DNA of 11,136 nt from an uncultured Anaerolineaceae bacterium (lineage in GTDB: Bacteria; Chloroflexota; Anaerolineae; Anaerolineales; Anaerolineaceae), in NCBI GenBank assembly GCA_937907495.1, contig CALESS010000322.1, positions 1 through 11,136 of the forward strand. The letters are read 5' to 3'. Each line of letters opens with the position of its first letter. The stretch's first letter is position 1. The position numbers were made by a program, and so were the translations under genes. The notes beneath the pieces were generated by a model that did not search any database, was not told the origin of the DNA, and worked only from the letters and a program-made list of their open reading frames with translations. Shown here piece after piece: positions 1 to 5,870 of the stretch.

Positions 1-240
1 CTCGCAGATGGGTCATGGGACGGACGCCCTGGATAGATCCGTAGGGGCACGGGACAGATGCTCCGGATTGACATTTAGGTTAACCTCCCGTGCCCCTACC
101 CCGATCTGTACAGATTCATGCGGTCACGGGACGGACGCCCTGGATAGATCCGTAGGGGCACGGGACGGATGCTCCGGATTGACGTTTAGGTTACCCTCCC
201 GTGCCCATCTCGCAGATGGGTCAGGGGACGGACGCCCAGG
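1..240. repeat. Nested intergenic repeat (GGGGCACGG family)
   Basis: A unit beginning GGTCA and continuing GGGACGGACGCCCTGGA occurs at 11, again at 122 (111 bp later) and in part at 219. Each full unit is built from two degenerate 34-bp halves (11-44 and 45-78; 122-155 and 156-189), both carrying a GGGAC(G/A)GAYGCYCYGGAT core. An inverted repeat closes each unit: 41-54 pairs with 86-99, and 156-165 with 197-206, through a 31-base spacer. The flank CTCGCAGATGGGTCA at 1 recurs at 209. No coding potential is apparent; an open frame through it on the plus strand has repeat-driven, low-complexity composition. It lies downstream of yjjX and may continue beyond the left edge. Similar GTAGGGGCACGG elements are, to my knowledge, dispersed in Chloroflexota and cyanobacterial genomes; their function is unknown. 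Confidence 0.8.
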
Positions 241-275
241 ACAAACCCGAAAAACCACCTCCCCTACCCACCTGG

Positions 276-806
276 TTACGAATACAACTCCGGGTTTAAG
301 AACGGCACCAGGGCCAGTAAAACCGCATGTTGGTACAAACCGGCCCGGTCGAGCAAATTGTTCGTCAGCAGGCCGATGGCACCCTCCTCCTGTTTGCTGT
401 TGGAGCGGCCAAAGACCACATCATCTGCATCCCCCAATTCCATGCCCTGTTGCACCAGGTGGGCCACCCGGGGTGGCAGCAAAAATGCACCGGTTCGGCC
501 GCGGCCGGTAAGGGTTGGCGAACAAATCACCACCCAGGCAAAGGCATACAAATCCGGGCTATCCCATTCCACCCCGCCCTCAATCCCAACCCAAAACTCC
601 GCCGCGGGTTGGCCGAGCCGGGCAGCCTGTGCCCGGTTGAAGGCGCCCTGCAGAGTCTGCGGGCTGCCCACTGGCTGGGCCGGCACCCCGGAAGGCACCT
701 GGATGCTGGCAGTTTGAAATTCCCCCTCCGGAAAGGCCAGTTGAAACCCCGCCAAAGCAGCACGCACTTTGACGGGGTTGTTGGAAGCAATAACCAGGCG
801 AATCAC
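276..806 (-). CDS. yjjX: Inosine/xanthosine triphosphatase, YjjX (DUF84) family
   Basis: A 176-residue cytoplasmic enzyme of the family that hydrolyses deaminated purine nucleoside triphosphates (ITP, XTP) to the diphosphates, keeping them out of nucleic acids. Family motifs are visible in order: ASNNPVKV at residues 7-14 (phosphate-binding start), SGVPAQPVG at 39-47, a GA.NRA helix at 54-59, GIEGGV at 74-79, RTGAFLLPP at 104-112, and GAIGLLT at 142-148 followed by R154 and Y158. The length matches the family (about 170-180). The start is GTG at 806; it is the only start that keeps the canonical short N-terminus before the first beta strand. It begins only 4 bp after the mscL stop with a weak ribosome site, so it is probably translated from the mscL message. 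The unrelated ITPase family RdgB/HAM1 is excluded by the motif order. Confidence 0.9.
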   Translation of the reverse strand: MIRLVIASNNPVKVRAALAGFQLAFPEGEFQTASIQVPSGVPAQPVGSPQTLQGAFNRAQAARLGQPAAEFWVGIEGGVEWDSPDLYAFAWVVICSPTLTGRGRTGAFLLPPRVAHLVQQGMELGDADDVVFGRSNSKQEEGAIGLLTNNLLDRAGLYQHAVLLALVPFLNPELYS

Positions 807-810
807 GCGC

Positions 811-1254
811 CTACTTCAGTTCGGAAGTGCAATTTGGGCAGCGCGTCGCCGGGAGCGGAATGCTGGTGAAGCAAAACGGGCATTCCTTGGTGGTGGGAGC
901 GGCTGCGGCCTCTGCCTTCTTGCCCCGGGCCTCCAGCTTATTGATCTGCTTGACCACGATGAAGATCACAAAAGCAATGATCAGAAAATCAATGATGTTG
1001 TTGATGAACAAACCATAGTTCAGGGTCGGCGCACCGGCTTCCTGCGCTGCCGCCAGGGAAGGATACCCCACACCGGAAAGGTCAATAAACAGATCGGAGA
1101 AATTGACCTTGCCGAGCAGCAACCCGAGGGGCGGCATGATGATGTCGTTGACAAACGACGAGACAATCTTGCCAAACGCTCCACCGATGATGACACCAAT
1201 GGCAAGATCCACAACGTTCCCCCGCATAATGAACTTCTTAAATTCACTCCACAT
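811..1254 (-). CDS. mscL: Large-conductance mechanosensitive channel MscL with C-terminal zinc ribbon
   Basis: A 147-residue inner-membrane channel that opens under membrane tension and releases solutes during hypo-osmotic shock. The N-terminal amphipathic helix and first transmembrane helix are clear ([17 protein letters not shown] at 5-21, helix about 14-36). A periplasmic-type loop of about 40 residues follows, then the second helix (about 82-102, [13 protein letters not shown]). After a charged and Ala-rich linker, the usual C-terminal helix bundle is followed by CPFC at 125-128 and CPNC at 139-142, a four-cysteine zinc-ribbon pattern absent from the E. coli protein (136 residues). The ATG at 1254 has GGAGG six bases upstream. 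It is the first gene of a two-gene operon with yjjX. A TATAAT lies just upstream. Confidence 0.95.
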   Translation of the reverse strand: MWSEFKKFIMRGNVVDLAIGVIIGGAFGKIVSSFVNDIIMPPLGLLLGKVNFSDLFIDLSGVGYPSLAAAQEAGAPTLNYGLFINNIIDFLIIAFVIFIVVKQINKLEARGKKAEAAAAPTTKECPFCFTSIPLPATRCPNCTSELK

Positions 1255-1296
1255 TCTCGCCTCCGTAATTATTCAAATTCGTGGGATCTACAACCC

Positions 1297-1302
1297 ATTA
1301 TA
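1297..1302 (-). promoter_or_regulatory. Possible -10 element for mscL-yjjX
   Basis: On the minus strand TATAAT occupies 1302-1297, overlapping the stop codon of the upstream membrane-protein gene and placing a start site about 40 bases before mscL. No good -35 hexamer lies at 16-18 bp; TTGACG sits too close, only one base upstream of the -10. A weak or activator-dependent promoter is possible, but chance is not excluded in this AT-rich gap. Confidence 0.35.
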
Positions 1303-2059
1303 ACGTCAAACCGGCCGCAAAGCTGAGAAAATTCATCAAAAAGCTCAAACTAAGGATGTGTTTGAAGGACACCCCGCCCCGAAATGCCAGGAAGAGCAAG
1401 CCGGCTTCGGCGCTGAAGGCAAAGCCCTCGGAGAGACCGGTCACCCACACCTCAGGCAGGGGGAGGAGCGGAAAGACATACCATACCACCGGCAGCGTGG
1501 CCAGGCTGACCAGCGGCACCCAGCCCAGCAAGAGCCGCGGCAGGCCAAACAGGTTGAAATATGCGCCCGCCAACAGGGTTTCCAGCAGCAACGTCAGCAG
1601 GAAAGCCGAGCCGCAAAAGCAGAAGCCCAATGGCTTCCACTTTTCCTTCACCTCCAGGCTGTTTTCCGTCACGGTGACGGTGTAAACCGCGTTGAAAGCC
1701 TTTTTTCCAAAGATATTGCTTTCCAGGGTGCGGCCATCCGCAAAGGTGATGCGGATTTTGTTGTAATCCAGGTAGCCATAAGCCAGGGAGGCACAGGAGT
1801 CGGCCGTACAGCGAAAGCCCTGCGGCCCCAGCTCTTCCAACAGTTTCGCATCTGAACAGTCCGATTGGAAACATTCATACAGCTCACCGGCGAGGATCTC
1901 CGAAGGCTCTCCCTCGAATTCAAAGCCGAAATCCATTCCTGGTTTGGGGCCAACATCTGCCTGCACCGGGCGGACAAGCCCTGAGAGCAGAAAGAACAAC
2001 GCGGCCAGCAGCCACAACACCTGGTGGCGGTTTTGCCTGACGAACCGTGGACTTTTCAT
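1298..2059 (-). CDS. Secreted-domain membrane protein with two cysteine pairs, function unknown
   Basis: A 253-residue protein I cannot assign to a characterised family. It has a signal peptide (positive start, hydrophobic core about 13-29, likely cleavage VQA-D at 34/35). An extracytoplasmic domain follows (35-143), opening with DVGPKPGMDFGF and containing cysteines at 63, 68, 84 and 89, which could form two disulfides. The rest is four hydrophobic segments (about 147-168, 173-197, 212-226, 232-251), so the C-terminal half is membrane-embedded. The start at 2059 is chosen because GGGAGG lies five bases upstream and because the longer frame to 2104 adds residues before the signal peptide that read through the terminator hairpin. 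It precedes mscL by 43 bp. A role in envelope sensing or transport is possible but unproven. Confidence 0.75.
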   Translation of the reverse strand: MKSPRFVRQNRHQVLWLLAALFFLLSGLVRPVQADVGPKPGMDFGFEFEGEPSEILAGELYECFQSDCSDAKLLEELGPQGFRCTADSCASLAYGYLDYNKIRITFADGRTLESNIFGKKAFNAVYTVTVTENSLEVKEKWKPLGFCFCGSAFLLTLLLETLLAGAYFNLFGLPRLLLGWVPLVSLATLPVVWYVFPLLPLPEVWVTGLSEGFAFSAEAGLLFLAFRGGVSFKHILSLSFLMNFLSFAAGLTL

Positions 2060-2081
2060 ACCAACCTCCCCATTTACGCAA

Positions 2082-2109
2082 ACGGGGTGACCGGCTCCGG
2101 TCACCCCGT
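2082..2109 (-). terminator. Hairpin terminator after the beta-propeller lipoprotein gene
   Basis: A perfect 13-bp inverted repeat (2082-2094 with 2097-2109, two-base loop as written) is centred in the 59-bp gap between two minus-strand genes. Read on the minus strand it is followed by GTTTGCG, a short and imperfect T-run. The stem strength suggests at least partial termination of transcription from the lipoprotein gene. In the other direction no T-run follows, and no plus-strand gene ends here. Confidence 0.65.
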
Positions 2110-2118
2110 GGAAAACAT

Positions 2119-3477
2119 TTAACGCAAATCGAACTGGGCGTCTTCCGCCATGCCGCTGGCGATCAGACTTTCACCGCTGCCCGGGCTGTGCAGCCACAAC
2201 TTCCAGGCGGCGGAATCCCGGGTCAGGTAGACCAGGGTTTCGCCATCCAGCCACTGAGCGCCATTCACCCGCCCGCCATTGGTGATCAACGTGGAGGCAC
2301 CGGCGGTGGTAATGGTGGAAAGGGTTCCACTGGTATTGCTGGTGGTCAGAATAAAGGCCAGGCGCTGGCTATCCCTGGACCAGGCCAGGGCATCCAACCC
2401 TTGCATGGTGGAAACCGGCACGGTGGCGCTGCCATCCGTGCGGGAGAGGCTGAGCACCATCTCCCCCATGGAATTGTATTGACCACTCGCCAGCCATTGT
2501 CCATCCGGCGAGATCTGTACACTGCCCCCGCCAAAGACAAAATTGCCAGGCGGCTGCGAAAGCAGGGTGGTGGCCCCATCCACCCCCACCCGGTACAGGC
2601 TGCCGTAGGGCATATCGGCCATCGGATCCTCCGAGGGAACCAGGGAGGTGAAGAAGGAACTATCCAGGCTCCAGAAGATGGCCGGCATGTAATTGTATTC
2701 GCTGTAAGTGATGATCATCGGGAAGGGCAGGCTGGTGACGGTGGTAAAGCTGGCGGGGCTGATGGCGTACAGGTCCAGGGCAGCCGCCCGGCTGACGGTC
2801 ACATACTGCTGGTTGGGAGAAAGATAGAACATCCCCCCCTTGCCGGGCGCCAGCAGGGTTTGCAGGGCGCCGCTGGCCATATCCACCGTCATCAGGTCAA
2901 AATTATAGGGCAGGTACATGCCAACCTCATCCGTACTGGGAACCTTGCCCGTGGAAAAGAGCAGCATGGAGTCACCCGCCAGCCATTCAAACCGCAGAAT
3001 GGTGGAAATAAAGCCCGTTTCCGGGGCGGGAATGGTGAGCGGGTCAACCAGCAGGCGGGGAGCGCTGCCATCCACCCCCACCAGCCAGAGCTGCTCGGCC
3101 AGGCTATCGAGAGCGACCCGGTAGGCCACCCACAATCCGGAGGGTGAAATGCGCGGGGTATTGGCGCCGGTCACACCGCTGACCAGGGTGCGTACTTCGC
3201 CGCCTTCTGTCTGGCAGGCGACCGCGCCATCCCCGGCCCAGGCGATGAGGCAACTCACAGGCGCGGGCAGGGTCTCTGCCGGTTCCAGGGTTGCTTCGGT
3301 AGTGGGGGGCAGGGTAGGGTCCGTAACGGGCAGGTCGGTGGCTTTGGGTTCAGCCGTGGGAAATTCGGCAGTCGTCGTTGGAACATCCACCACTAAAGGA
3401 GGCAGCGTGGGGGTTGGGTCGCAGGCCGCCAGGGCCAGCACGAACACCACCAGGAGGAGAAGGAAACGTTTTTGCAT
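2119..3477 (-). CDS. Lipoprotein with TolB/WD40-like beta-propeller repeats
   Basis: A 452-residue predicted extracytoplasmic lipoprotein. The N-terminus has a lysine/arginine start, a hydrophobic core and the lipobox LAAC with the lipidated cysteine at 19. Residues 20-75 form a Thr/Pro/Glu-rich linker typical of surface lipoproteins. From about 78 on, blade-like motifs recur: ISPSGLWVAY at 110-119, LWLVGVDGS at 130-138, FEWLAGDSMLLFS at 163-175, YLSPNQQYVTVS at 218-229, ISPDGQWLASG at 322-332, LAWSRDSQRLAF at 364-375 and AQWLDGETLVYL at 407-418. These resemble the PD40/TolB propeller repeat, suggesting a six- or seven-bladed propeller, probably for protein or ligand binding; the partner is unknown. 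The start at 3477 is preferred over an in-frame upstream one at 3570 because it gives a proper signal peptide and has AAAGGA nearby. A hairpin terminator follows. Confidence 0.85.
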   Translation of the reverse strand: MQKRFLLLLVVFVLALAACDPTPTLPPLVVDVPTTTAEFPTAEPKATDLPVTDPTLPPTTEATLEPAETLPAPVSCLIAWAGDGAVACQTEGGEVRTLVSGVTGANTPRISPSGLWVAYRVALDSLAEQLWLVGVDGSAPRLLVDPLTIPAPETGFISTILRFEWLAGDSMLLFSTGKVPSTDEVGMYLPYNFDLMTVDMASGALQTLLAPGKGGMFYLSPNQQYVTVSRAAALDLYAISPASFTTVTSLPFPMIITYSEYNYMPAIFWSLDSSFFTSLVPSEDPMADMPYGSLYRVGVDGATTLLSQPPGNFVFGGGSVQISPDGQWLASGQYNSMGEMVLSLSRTDGSATVPVSTMQGLDALAWSRDSQRLAFILTTSNTSGTLSTITTAGASTLITNGGRVNGAQWLDGETLVYLTRDSAAWKLWLHSPGSGESLIASGMAEDAQFDLR

Positions 3478-3595
3478 GCGGGAAATCCTTTCTAAACTTG
3501 AGCGGAATACAAGTAAAATCTGATCCGGCGGGCGGAGCCGCGAGTTAAGCGGCCCCCTGCATCGCCACATGTAGAATCAGAATGGACAGAGTAAG
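3478..3595. other. 118-bp gap between membrane-protein and lipoprotein genes
   Basis: A short hairpin (GCCGC at 3537-3541 with GCGGC at 3549-3553) is followed on the minus strand by GC-rich sequence and then ATTTTAC, which may act as a weak terminator for the gene ending at 3596. A TTTACT/TAGAAA pair spaced 17 bp on the minus strand could be a weak promoter for the lipoprotein. Neither is convincing alone. Confidence 0.3.
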
Positions 3596-4375
3596 TCACT
3601 TCCTGCCGATCAGTGAGAAAAGCAGGCCAAGACCAATTGCGATGATGGCCAATGGCGTGAGCAATTGCCAGTCCAGGCCAAAGAGGGCCAGGGCGCCAAC
3701 CACGCAGGCCAGCAGCCCGATCAGCATCAATCCATAAGACGAAATTCGGCGGCCAATGGTTTCCGCGCTGCGAAACAGCAGGCCATTGAGCAGCGCTCCG
3801 AACCCGGCCAGCAGAATCACCGCCCCCCACCAGCGCCAACCGGCGGGCAGCAAGGTTGCCGGGTCAAAAACGGAGAGGTTATCCAGCAAGAAACCGGCTC
3901 CAAGTAACAACGCCGCCAGGCCAAGCCACAACCCCAGGCTTAGGAAACCGCCCAGGGCGCCGTATTGTGGCAAACTGCCATCCGGGAAGCCGCTGAGGAT
4001 CATCGAAATACCGGGGACAATCAGCATCAACGGCCACCATTTCGTCCAATCCAGGTTAAACAGGAACATCAACGCCACCGTCAGCATCACCAGGCCGCTG
4101 CCCAGGCTGCTGCGGGCGGCAGCATTCAAACGCCCACTCTTGCGCATGGCCCCCAGTGCCCCGCTGAAGGAGCCGGCAACCGGGATGAGGATGAACAGCG
4201 CCCACCAGTTAAAGTTTCCCGGCACCTGCAACACGTTGCGCAGGAACAACACGGTCCCCACGACGATGAGGGCAATCGCCCAGAATATGTTATCCCGGCG
4301 GTGTTTCTGATGACCGGGGCGACCGCTTTCTTCCGGCGGTGAGTTATCAGGTTCGAGACGGATCGGTGAGTCCAT
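3596..4375 (-). CDS. Multi-pass membrane protein, LiaI/LiaF-like transmembrane repeats
   Basis: A 259-residue integral membrane protein. About 30 hydrophilic residues are followed by eight hydrophobic segments (roughly 31-47, 56-75, 92-107, 113-130, 141-163, 182-200, 213-231, 237-256). A unit with aromatic residues entering a helix and a Gly at the exit recurs: NFNWWALFILIPVAGSFSG, LDWTKWWPLMLIVPGISM, GWRWWGAVILLAGFGALLNG and LDWQLLTPLAIIAIGLGLL. This W-W/L-I-P-G pattern is what the transmembrane region of LiaF- and LiaI-type cell-envelope stress proteins looks like, but the soluble C-terminal domain of LiaF is absent, so it is called LiaF-like only. The ATG at 4375 has AAAGGA eight bases upstream. 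It starts 22 bp after the small acidic gene and is probably co-transcribed with it. Confidence 0.75.
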   Translation of the reverse strand: MDSPIRLEPDNSPPEESGRPGHQKHRRDNIFWAIALIVVGTVLFLRNVLQVPGNFNWWALFILIPVAGSFSGALGAMRKSGRLNAAARSSLGSGLVMLTVALMFLFNLDWTKWWPLMLIVPGISMILSGFPDGSLPQYGALGGFLSLGLWLGLAALLLGAGFLLDNLSVFDPATLLPAGWRWWGAVILLAGFGALLNGLLFRSAETIGRRISSYGLMLIGLLACVVGALALFGLDWQLLTPLAIIAIGLGLLFSLIGRK

Positions 4376-4397
4376 GGCAGCATCCTTTCTGTTTCAA

Positions 4398-4625
4398 CTA
4401 CTCTGAGGCCGTATTGCTGAAACGAGCTGCTTTCAGCAGGGCGTTTGCCAGCGCAATGGCCTGGGTGGATGTAATGTAGATATTGGTCTGATCATGGCGG
4501 AAGAGACGCTCGGGTTCCGGGCAATCTTCTTCAAAGGACAGGCAGACATTGTCCTCGTATTGATCGTCCTCGGGATCGAAAAAGACTTCGACCTTCAGGC
4601 TTTGATCCAGCAGTAATAAAATCAT
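4398..4625 (-). CDS. Small acidic protein, function unknown
   Basis: A 75-residue protein without a recognised family. It starts with a short hydrophobic stretch (MILLLLDQSLKVEVFF), has a strongly acidic middle (DPEDDQYEDN at 18-27, FEEDCPEPE at 31-39, cysteines at 28 and 35) and ends with a likely amphipathic helix after ITSTQAIALANALL at 51-64. There is no signal peptide or transmembrane segment, so it is likely cytoplasmic. Support for its being real: a very strong ribosome site (AAAGGAGG, five bases from the ATG), a tight 22-bp gap to the downstream membrane gene, and protein-like composition. It is transcribed away from the first pilin gene, whose promoter lies in the shared 130-bp gap. 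Confidence 0.75.
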   Translation of the reverse strand: MILLLLDQSLKVEVFFDPEDDQYEDNVCLSFEEDCPEPERLFRHDQTNIYITSTQAIALANALLKAARFSNTASE

Positions 4626-4652
4626 CTCAACCTCCTTTCAAGTACACCTTCT

Positions 4653-4679
4653 ATTTTAAGGGATGTAAGCCATTTGCAA
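4653..4679 (-). promoter_or_regulatory. Possible divergent promoter for the small acidic gene
   Basis: On the minus strand TTGCAA (4679-4674) and TAAAAT (4658-4653) lie 15 bp apart, 28 bases or more upstream of the ATG. The spacing is short for a sigma-70 promoter. The TTGCAA is palindromic and is part of the TGYAA box of the first pilin promoter on the other strand, so the two transcription units may share or compete for this site. Confidence 0.25.
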
Positions 4680-4718
4680 AGTGGCAATTGTGGTATTTTA
4701 AGAAGGAGTTTTTATAAT
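4664..4718 (+). promoter_or_regulatory. Pilin 1 promoter with paired TGYAA boxes
   Basis: TATAAT at 4713-4718 is a perfect -10. TTGTGG at 4688-4693 is a possible -35 but with a long 19-bp spacer. Further upstream TGTAAG (4664) and TGCAAAG (4675) are spaced exactly 11 bp, 49 and 38 bases before the -10. The same pair at the same distance occurs before all four pilin genes, which is the main evidence that it is functional. The layout fits an activator that binds direct repeats on one face of the helix next to a poor -35. The leader from here to the ATG ends in TAGGAGAACGCAGTC. Confidence 0.8.
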
Positions 4719-4755
4719 GTAATCATTCAATTCATTCTGATAGGAGAACGCAGTC

Positions 4756-4902
4756 ATGTTATTTGCCCCGAAAGAAAAAGCTCAAGGTTTGGTTGAGTAC
4801 GCGCTGATCCTCGTACTCGTCGCTGTCGTCGTCATTGTCATCCTGGCCCTGCTCGGTCCGGCCATTGGCAAGATCTTCAGCAATATCGTCACCTCCCTCT
4901 AA
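4756..4902 (+). CDS. Flp-like pilin 1 (48 aa, divergent C-terminus)
   Basis: A 48-residue prepilin-like protein. A charged leader (MLFAPKEKAQG) precedes LVEYALILVLVAVVVIVILA, a single hydrophobic helix with the Glu-Tyr pair typical of Flp/type IVb pilins, then LLGPAIGKIFSN. It would be processed by a prepilin peptidase and assembled by a Tad-type machine, none of which is in this window. The C-terminus is SNIVTSL, whereas the three other copies end SNVVQGI. TAGGAG lies upstream of the ATG at 4756. Coding choices (GCT at codon 9, GCG at 16, GCT at 23, stop TAA) match copy 3. The gene is too short for many automatic callers but is firmly supported by the three paralogues, its promoter and its terminator. 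Confidence 0.9.
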   Translation: MLFAPKEKAQGLVEYALILVLVAVVVIVILALLGPAIGKIFSNIVTSL

Positions 4903-4927
4903 ATCCATCCGCCCAACTCACCCACGG

Positions 4928-4961
4928 CTCCCCGGTCCGCACAGGCCGGGGAGTTTGTTTT
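4928..4961 (+). terminator. Terminator of pilin 1
   Basis: CTCCCCGG (4928-4935) pairs with CCGGGGAG (4946-4953), followed by TTTGTTTT. This is a typical intrinsic terminator 25 bases after the stop. The loop begins TCCGCA, as in the terminator of pilin 2. Confidence 0.9.
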
Positions 4962-5081
4962 GCTTCCTCCTGAGGAGAAGAATGTGCCTGGCAGGGAGGA
5001 ATGCCCACCCCCGCACCTGCCAACCCTTTAACCAGTCAGCTTACCCGGATGACCTTACAAGAGAAGCAATTTTTTGCCCGC

Positions 5082-5136
5082 TGCAAGCTTTCTGCAAAGT
5101 GAAAATGGTTGTAAAAAAATGACGTTTTTTTATAAT
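5082..5136 (+). promoter_or_regulatory. Pilin 2 promoter with paired TGYAA boxes
   Basis: TATAAT at 5131-5136 and TTGTAA at 5109-5114 with a 16-bp spacer form a sigma-70-like promoter. TGCAAG (5082) and TGCAAAG (5093) stand 11 bp apart, the second 38 bases before the -10. The GGTTGTAAAAAAATG segment and the leader ending GATAAGGAGAACGCAGTC are shared closely with pilin 3. Confidence 0.8.
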
Positions 5137-5175
5137 GTAGTCAATCAATTTTATTCTGATAAGGAGAACGCAGTC

Positions 5176-5322
5176 ATGTTATTTGCCCCGAAAGAAAAAG
5201 CCCAAGGTTTGGTTGAGTACGCTCTGATCCTCGTACTCGTCGCCGTCGTCGTCATTGTCATCCTGGCCCTACTCGGCCCGGCTATCGGCAAGATTTTCAG
5301 CAACGTCGTCCAGGGCATCTAG
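5176..5322 (+). CDS. Flp-like pilin 2 (48 aa)
   Basis: Same architecture as copy 1: an 11-residue charged leader with PKEKAQG, the EY-containing hydrophobic helix from about 12 to 33, and a short tail ending SNVVQGI. The protein is identical to copies 3 and 4 although the DNA differs at several synonymous positions, indicating selection on the protein. The ATG at 5176 is chosen over upstream in-frame starts (for example 5074) because AAGGAG sits nine bases upstream, the promoter -10 lies at 5131, and the four copies align exactly from this ATG. Codon choices (GCC at codon 9, GCT at 16, GCC at 23, stop TAG) match copy 4 rather than its neighbours. Confidence 0.92.
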   Translation: MLFAPKEKAQGLVEYALILVLVAVVVIVILALLGPAIGKIFSNVVQGI

Positions 5323-5347
5323 TCCTCGTCGGCCAACTTACAAACAG

Positions 5348-5381
5348 CTCCCCGGTCCGCAATGACCGGGGAGTTTGCTTT
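5348..5381 (+). terminator. Terminator of pilin 2
   Basis: CTCCCCGGTC (5348-5357) pairs with GACCGGGGAG (5364-5373), a 10-bp stem with a six-base loop, followed by TTTGCTTTG. The compensatory T-C/G-A pair beyond the shared core supports a selected hairpin. Confidence 0.9.
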
Positions 5382-5480
5382 GTCGTGGGTCTGCTTATGC
5401 TGGCAGAGGTTTTTAAGCCGCTCCACTGGCCAGGTGGAGCTGCCAACCATACCTTGCAATAAATTCAGAAATTTCCCTGC

Positions 5481-5535
5481 TGCAAGTTATTTGCAAAGTG
5501 CAAAGGGTTGTAAAAAAATGGCAAGATTTTATAAT
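5481..5535 (+). promoter_or_regulatory. Pilin 3 promoter with paired TGYAA boxes
   Basis: TATAAT at 5530-5535 with TTGTAA at 5508-5513 (16-bp spacer). TGCAAG (5481) and TGCAAAG (5492) are 11 bp apart, the second 38 bases before the -10, the same geometry as in copies 1 and 2. The core and leader are nearly those of pilin 2. Confidence 0.8.
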
Positions 5536-5574
5536 GTAGTCAATCAAATTTATTCTGATAAGGAGAACGCAGTC

Positions 5575-5721
5575 ATGTTATTTGCCCCGAAAGAAAAAGC
5601 TCAAGGTTTGGTAGAGTACGCGCTGATCCTCGTACTGGTCGCTGTCGTCGTCATCGTCATCCTGGCCCTGCTTGGCCCGGCCATCGGTAAGATCTTCAGC
5701 AACGTCGTCCAGGGCATCTAA
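5575..5721 (+). CDS. Flp-like pilin 3 (48 aa)
   Basis: The protein is identical to copies 2 and 4, with the EY motif at residues 14-15 and a tail ending SNVVQGI. Codon choices (GCT at codon 9, GCG at 16, GCT at 23, stop TAA) and the sequence just after the stop follow copy 1, while the promoter follows copy 2. The start at 5575 follows AAGGAG by nine bases; the longer in-frame reading from 5362 crosses the previous terminator and promoter and is not coding. No ORFs for assembly ATPase, TadB/C, secretin or prepilin peptidase are adjacent. Confidence 0.92.
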   Translation: MLFAPKEKAQGLVEYALILVLVAVVVIVILALLGPAIGKIFSNVVQGI

Positions 5722-5746
5722 GCCCATCCGTCCCACTCACACACGG

Positions 5747-5778
5747 CTCCCCGGCTCATCGGCCGGGGAGTTTGTTTT
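5747..5778 (+). terminator. Terminator of pilin 3
   Basis: CTCCCCGGC (5747-5755) pairs with GCCGGGGAG (5762-5770), followed by TTTGTTTT. The loop TCATCG is the same as in the terminator of pilin 4. Confidence 0.9.
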
Positions 5779-5870
5779 GCCTGCCTGGCCCGGCGCAGGG
5801 GAGTGCCAGGCGCGGGTACGGCAGAGTCTTCGTCTCCTGCACCTTTCAATTCCGACTCAAAACGGTCAAA

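Noticed and set aside
1..240. CRISPR array
   Set aside because: Repeat spacing is irregular (111 and 97 bp), the intervening sequence is itself repeated and there are no unique spacers or cas genes.
8..511. Plus-strand open frame of 167 codons across the left repeat and the end of yjjX
   Set aside because: It reads the repeat and then the antisense of a well-recognised gene; the composition follows the repeats and no ribosome site is present.
2047..3147. Long plus-strand open frame (366 codons)
   Set aside because: It is antisense to the lipoprotein gene, which has a signal peptide, lipobox and propeller motifs; the plus reading is rich in Gly, His, Gln and Arg as expected of a shadow frame.
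4674..4700. Sigma-54 promoter from GTGGCA...TTG before pilin 1
   Set aside because: The GG and GC doublets do not have the required 10-bp spacing and are not kept in copies 2 and 3, whereas TATAAT is in all four.
5074..5175. In-frame upstream extension of pilin 2 (and likewise 5362-5574 for pilin 3)
   Set aside because: The extensions cover the promoter, and for pilin 3 the preceding terminator, and are not shared by the other copies; the conserved Shine-Dalgarno points to the short starts.
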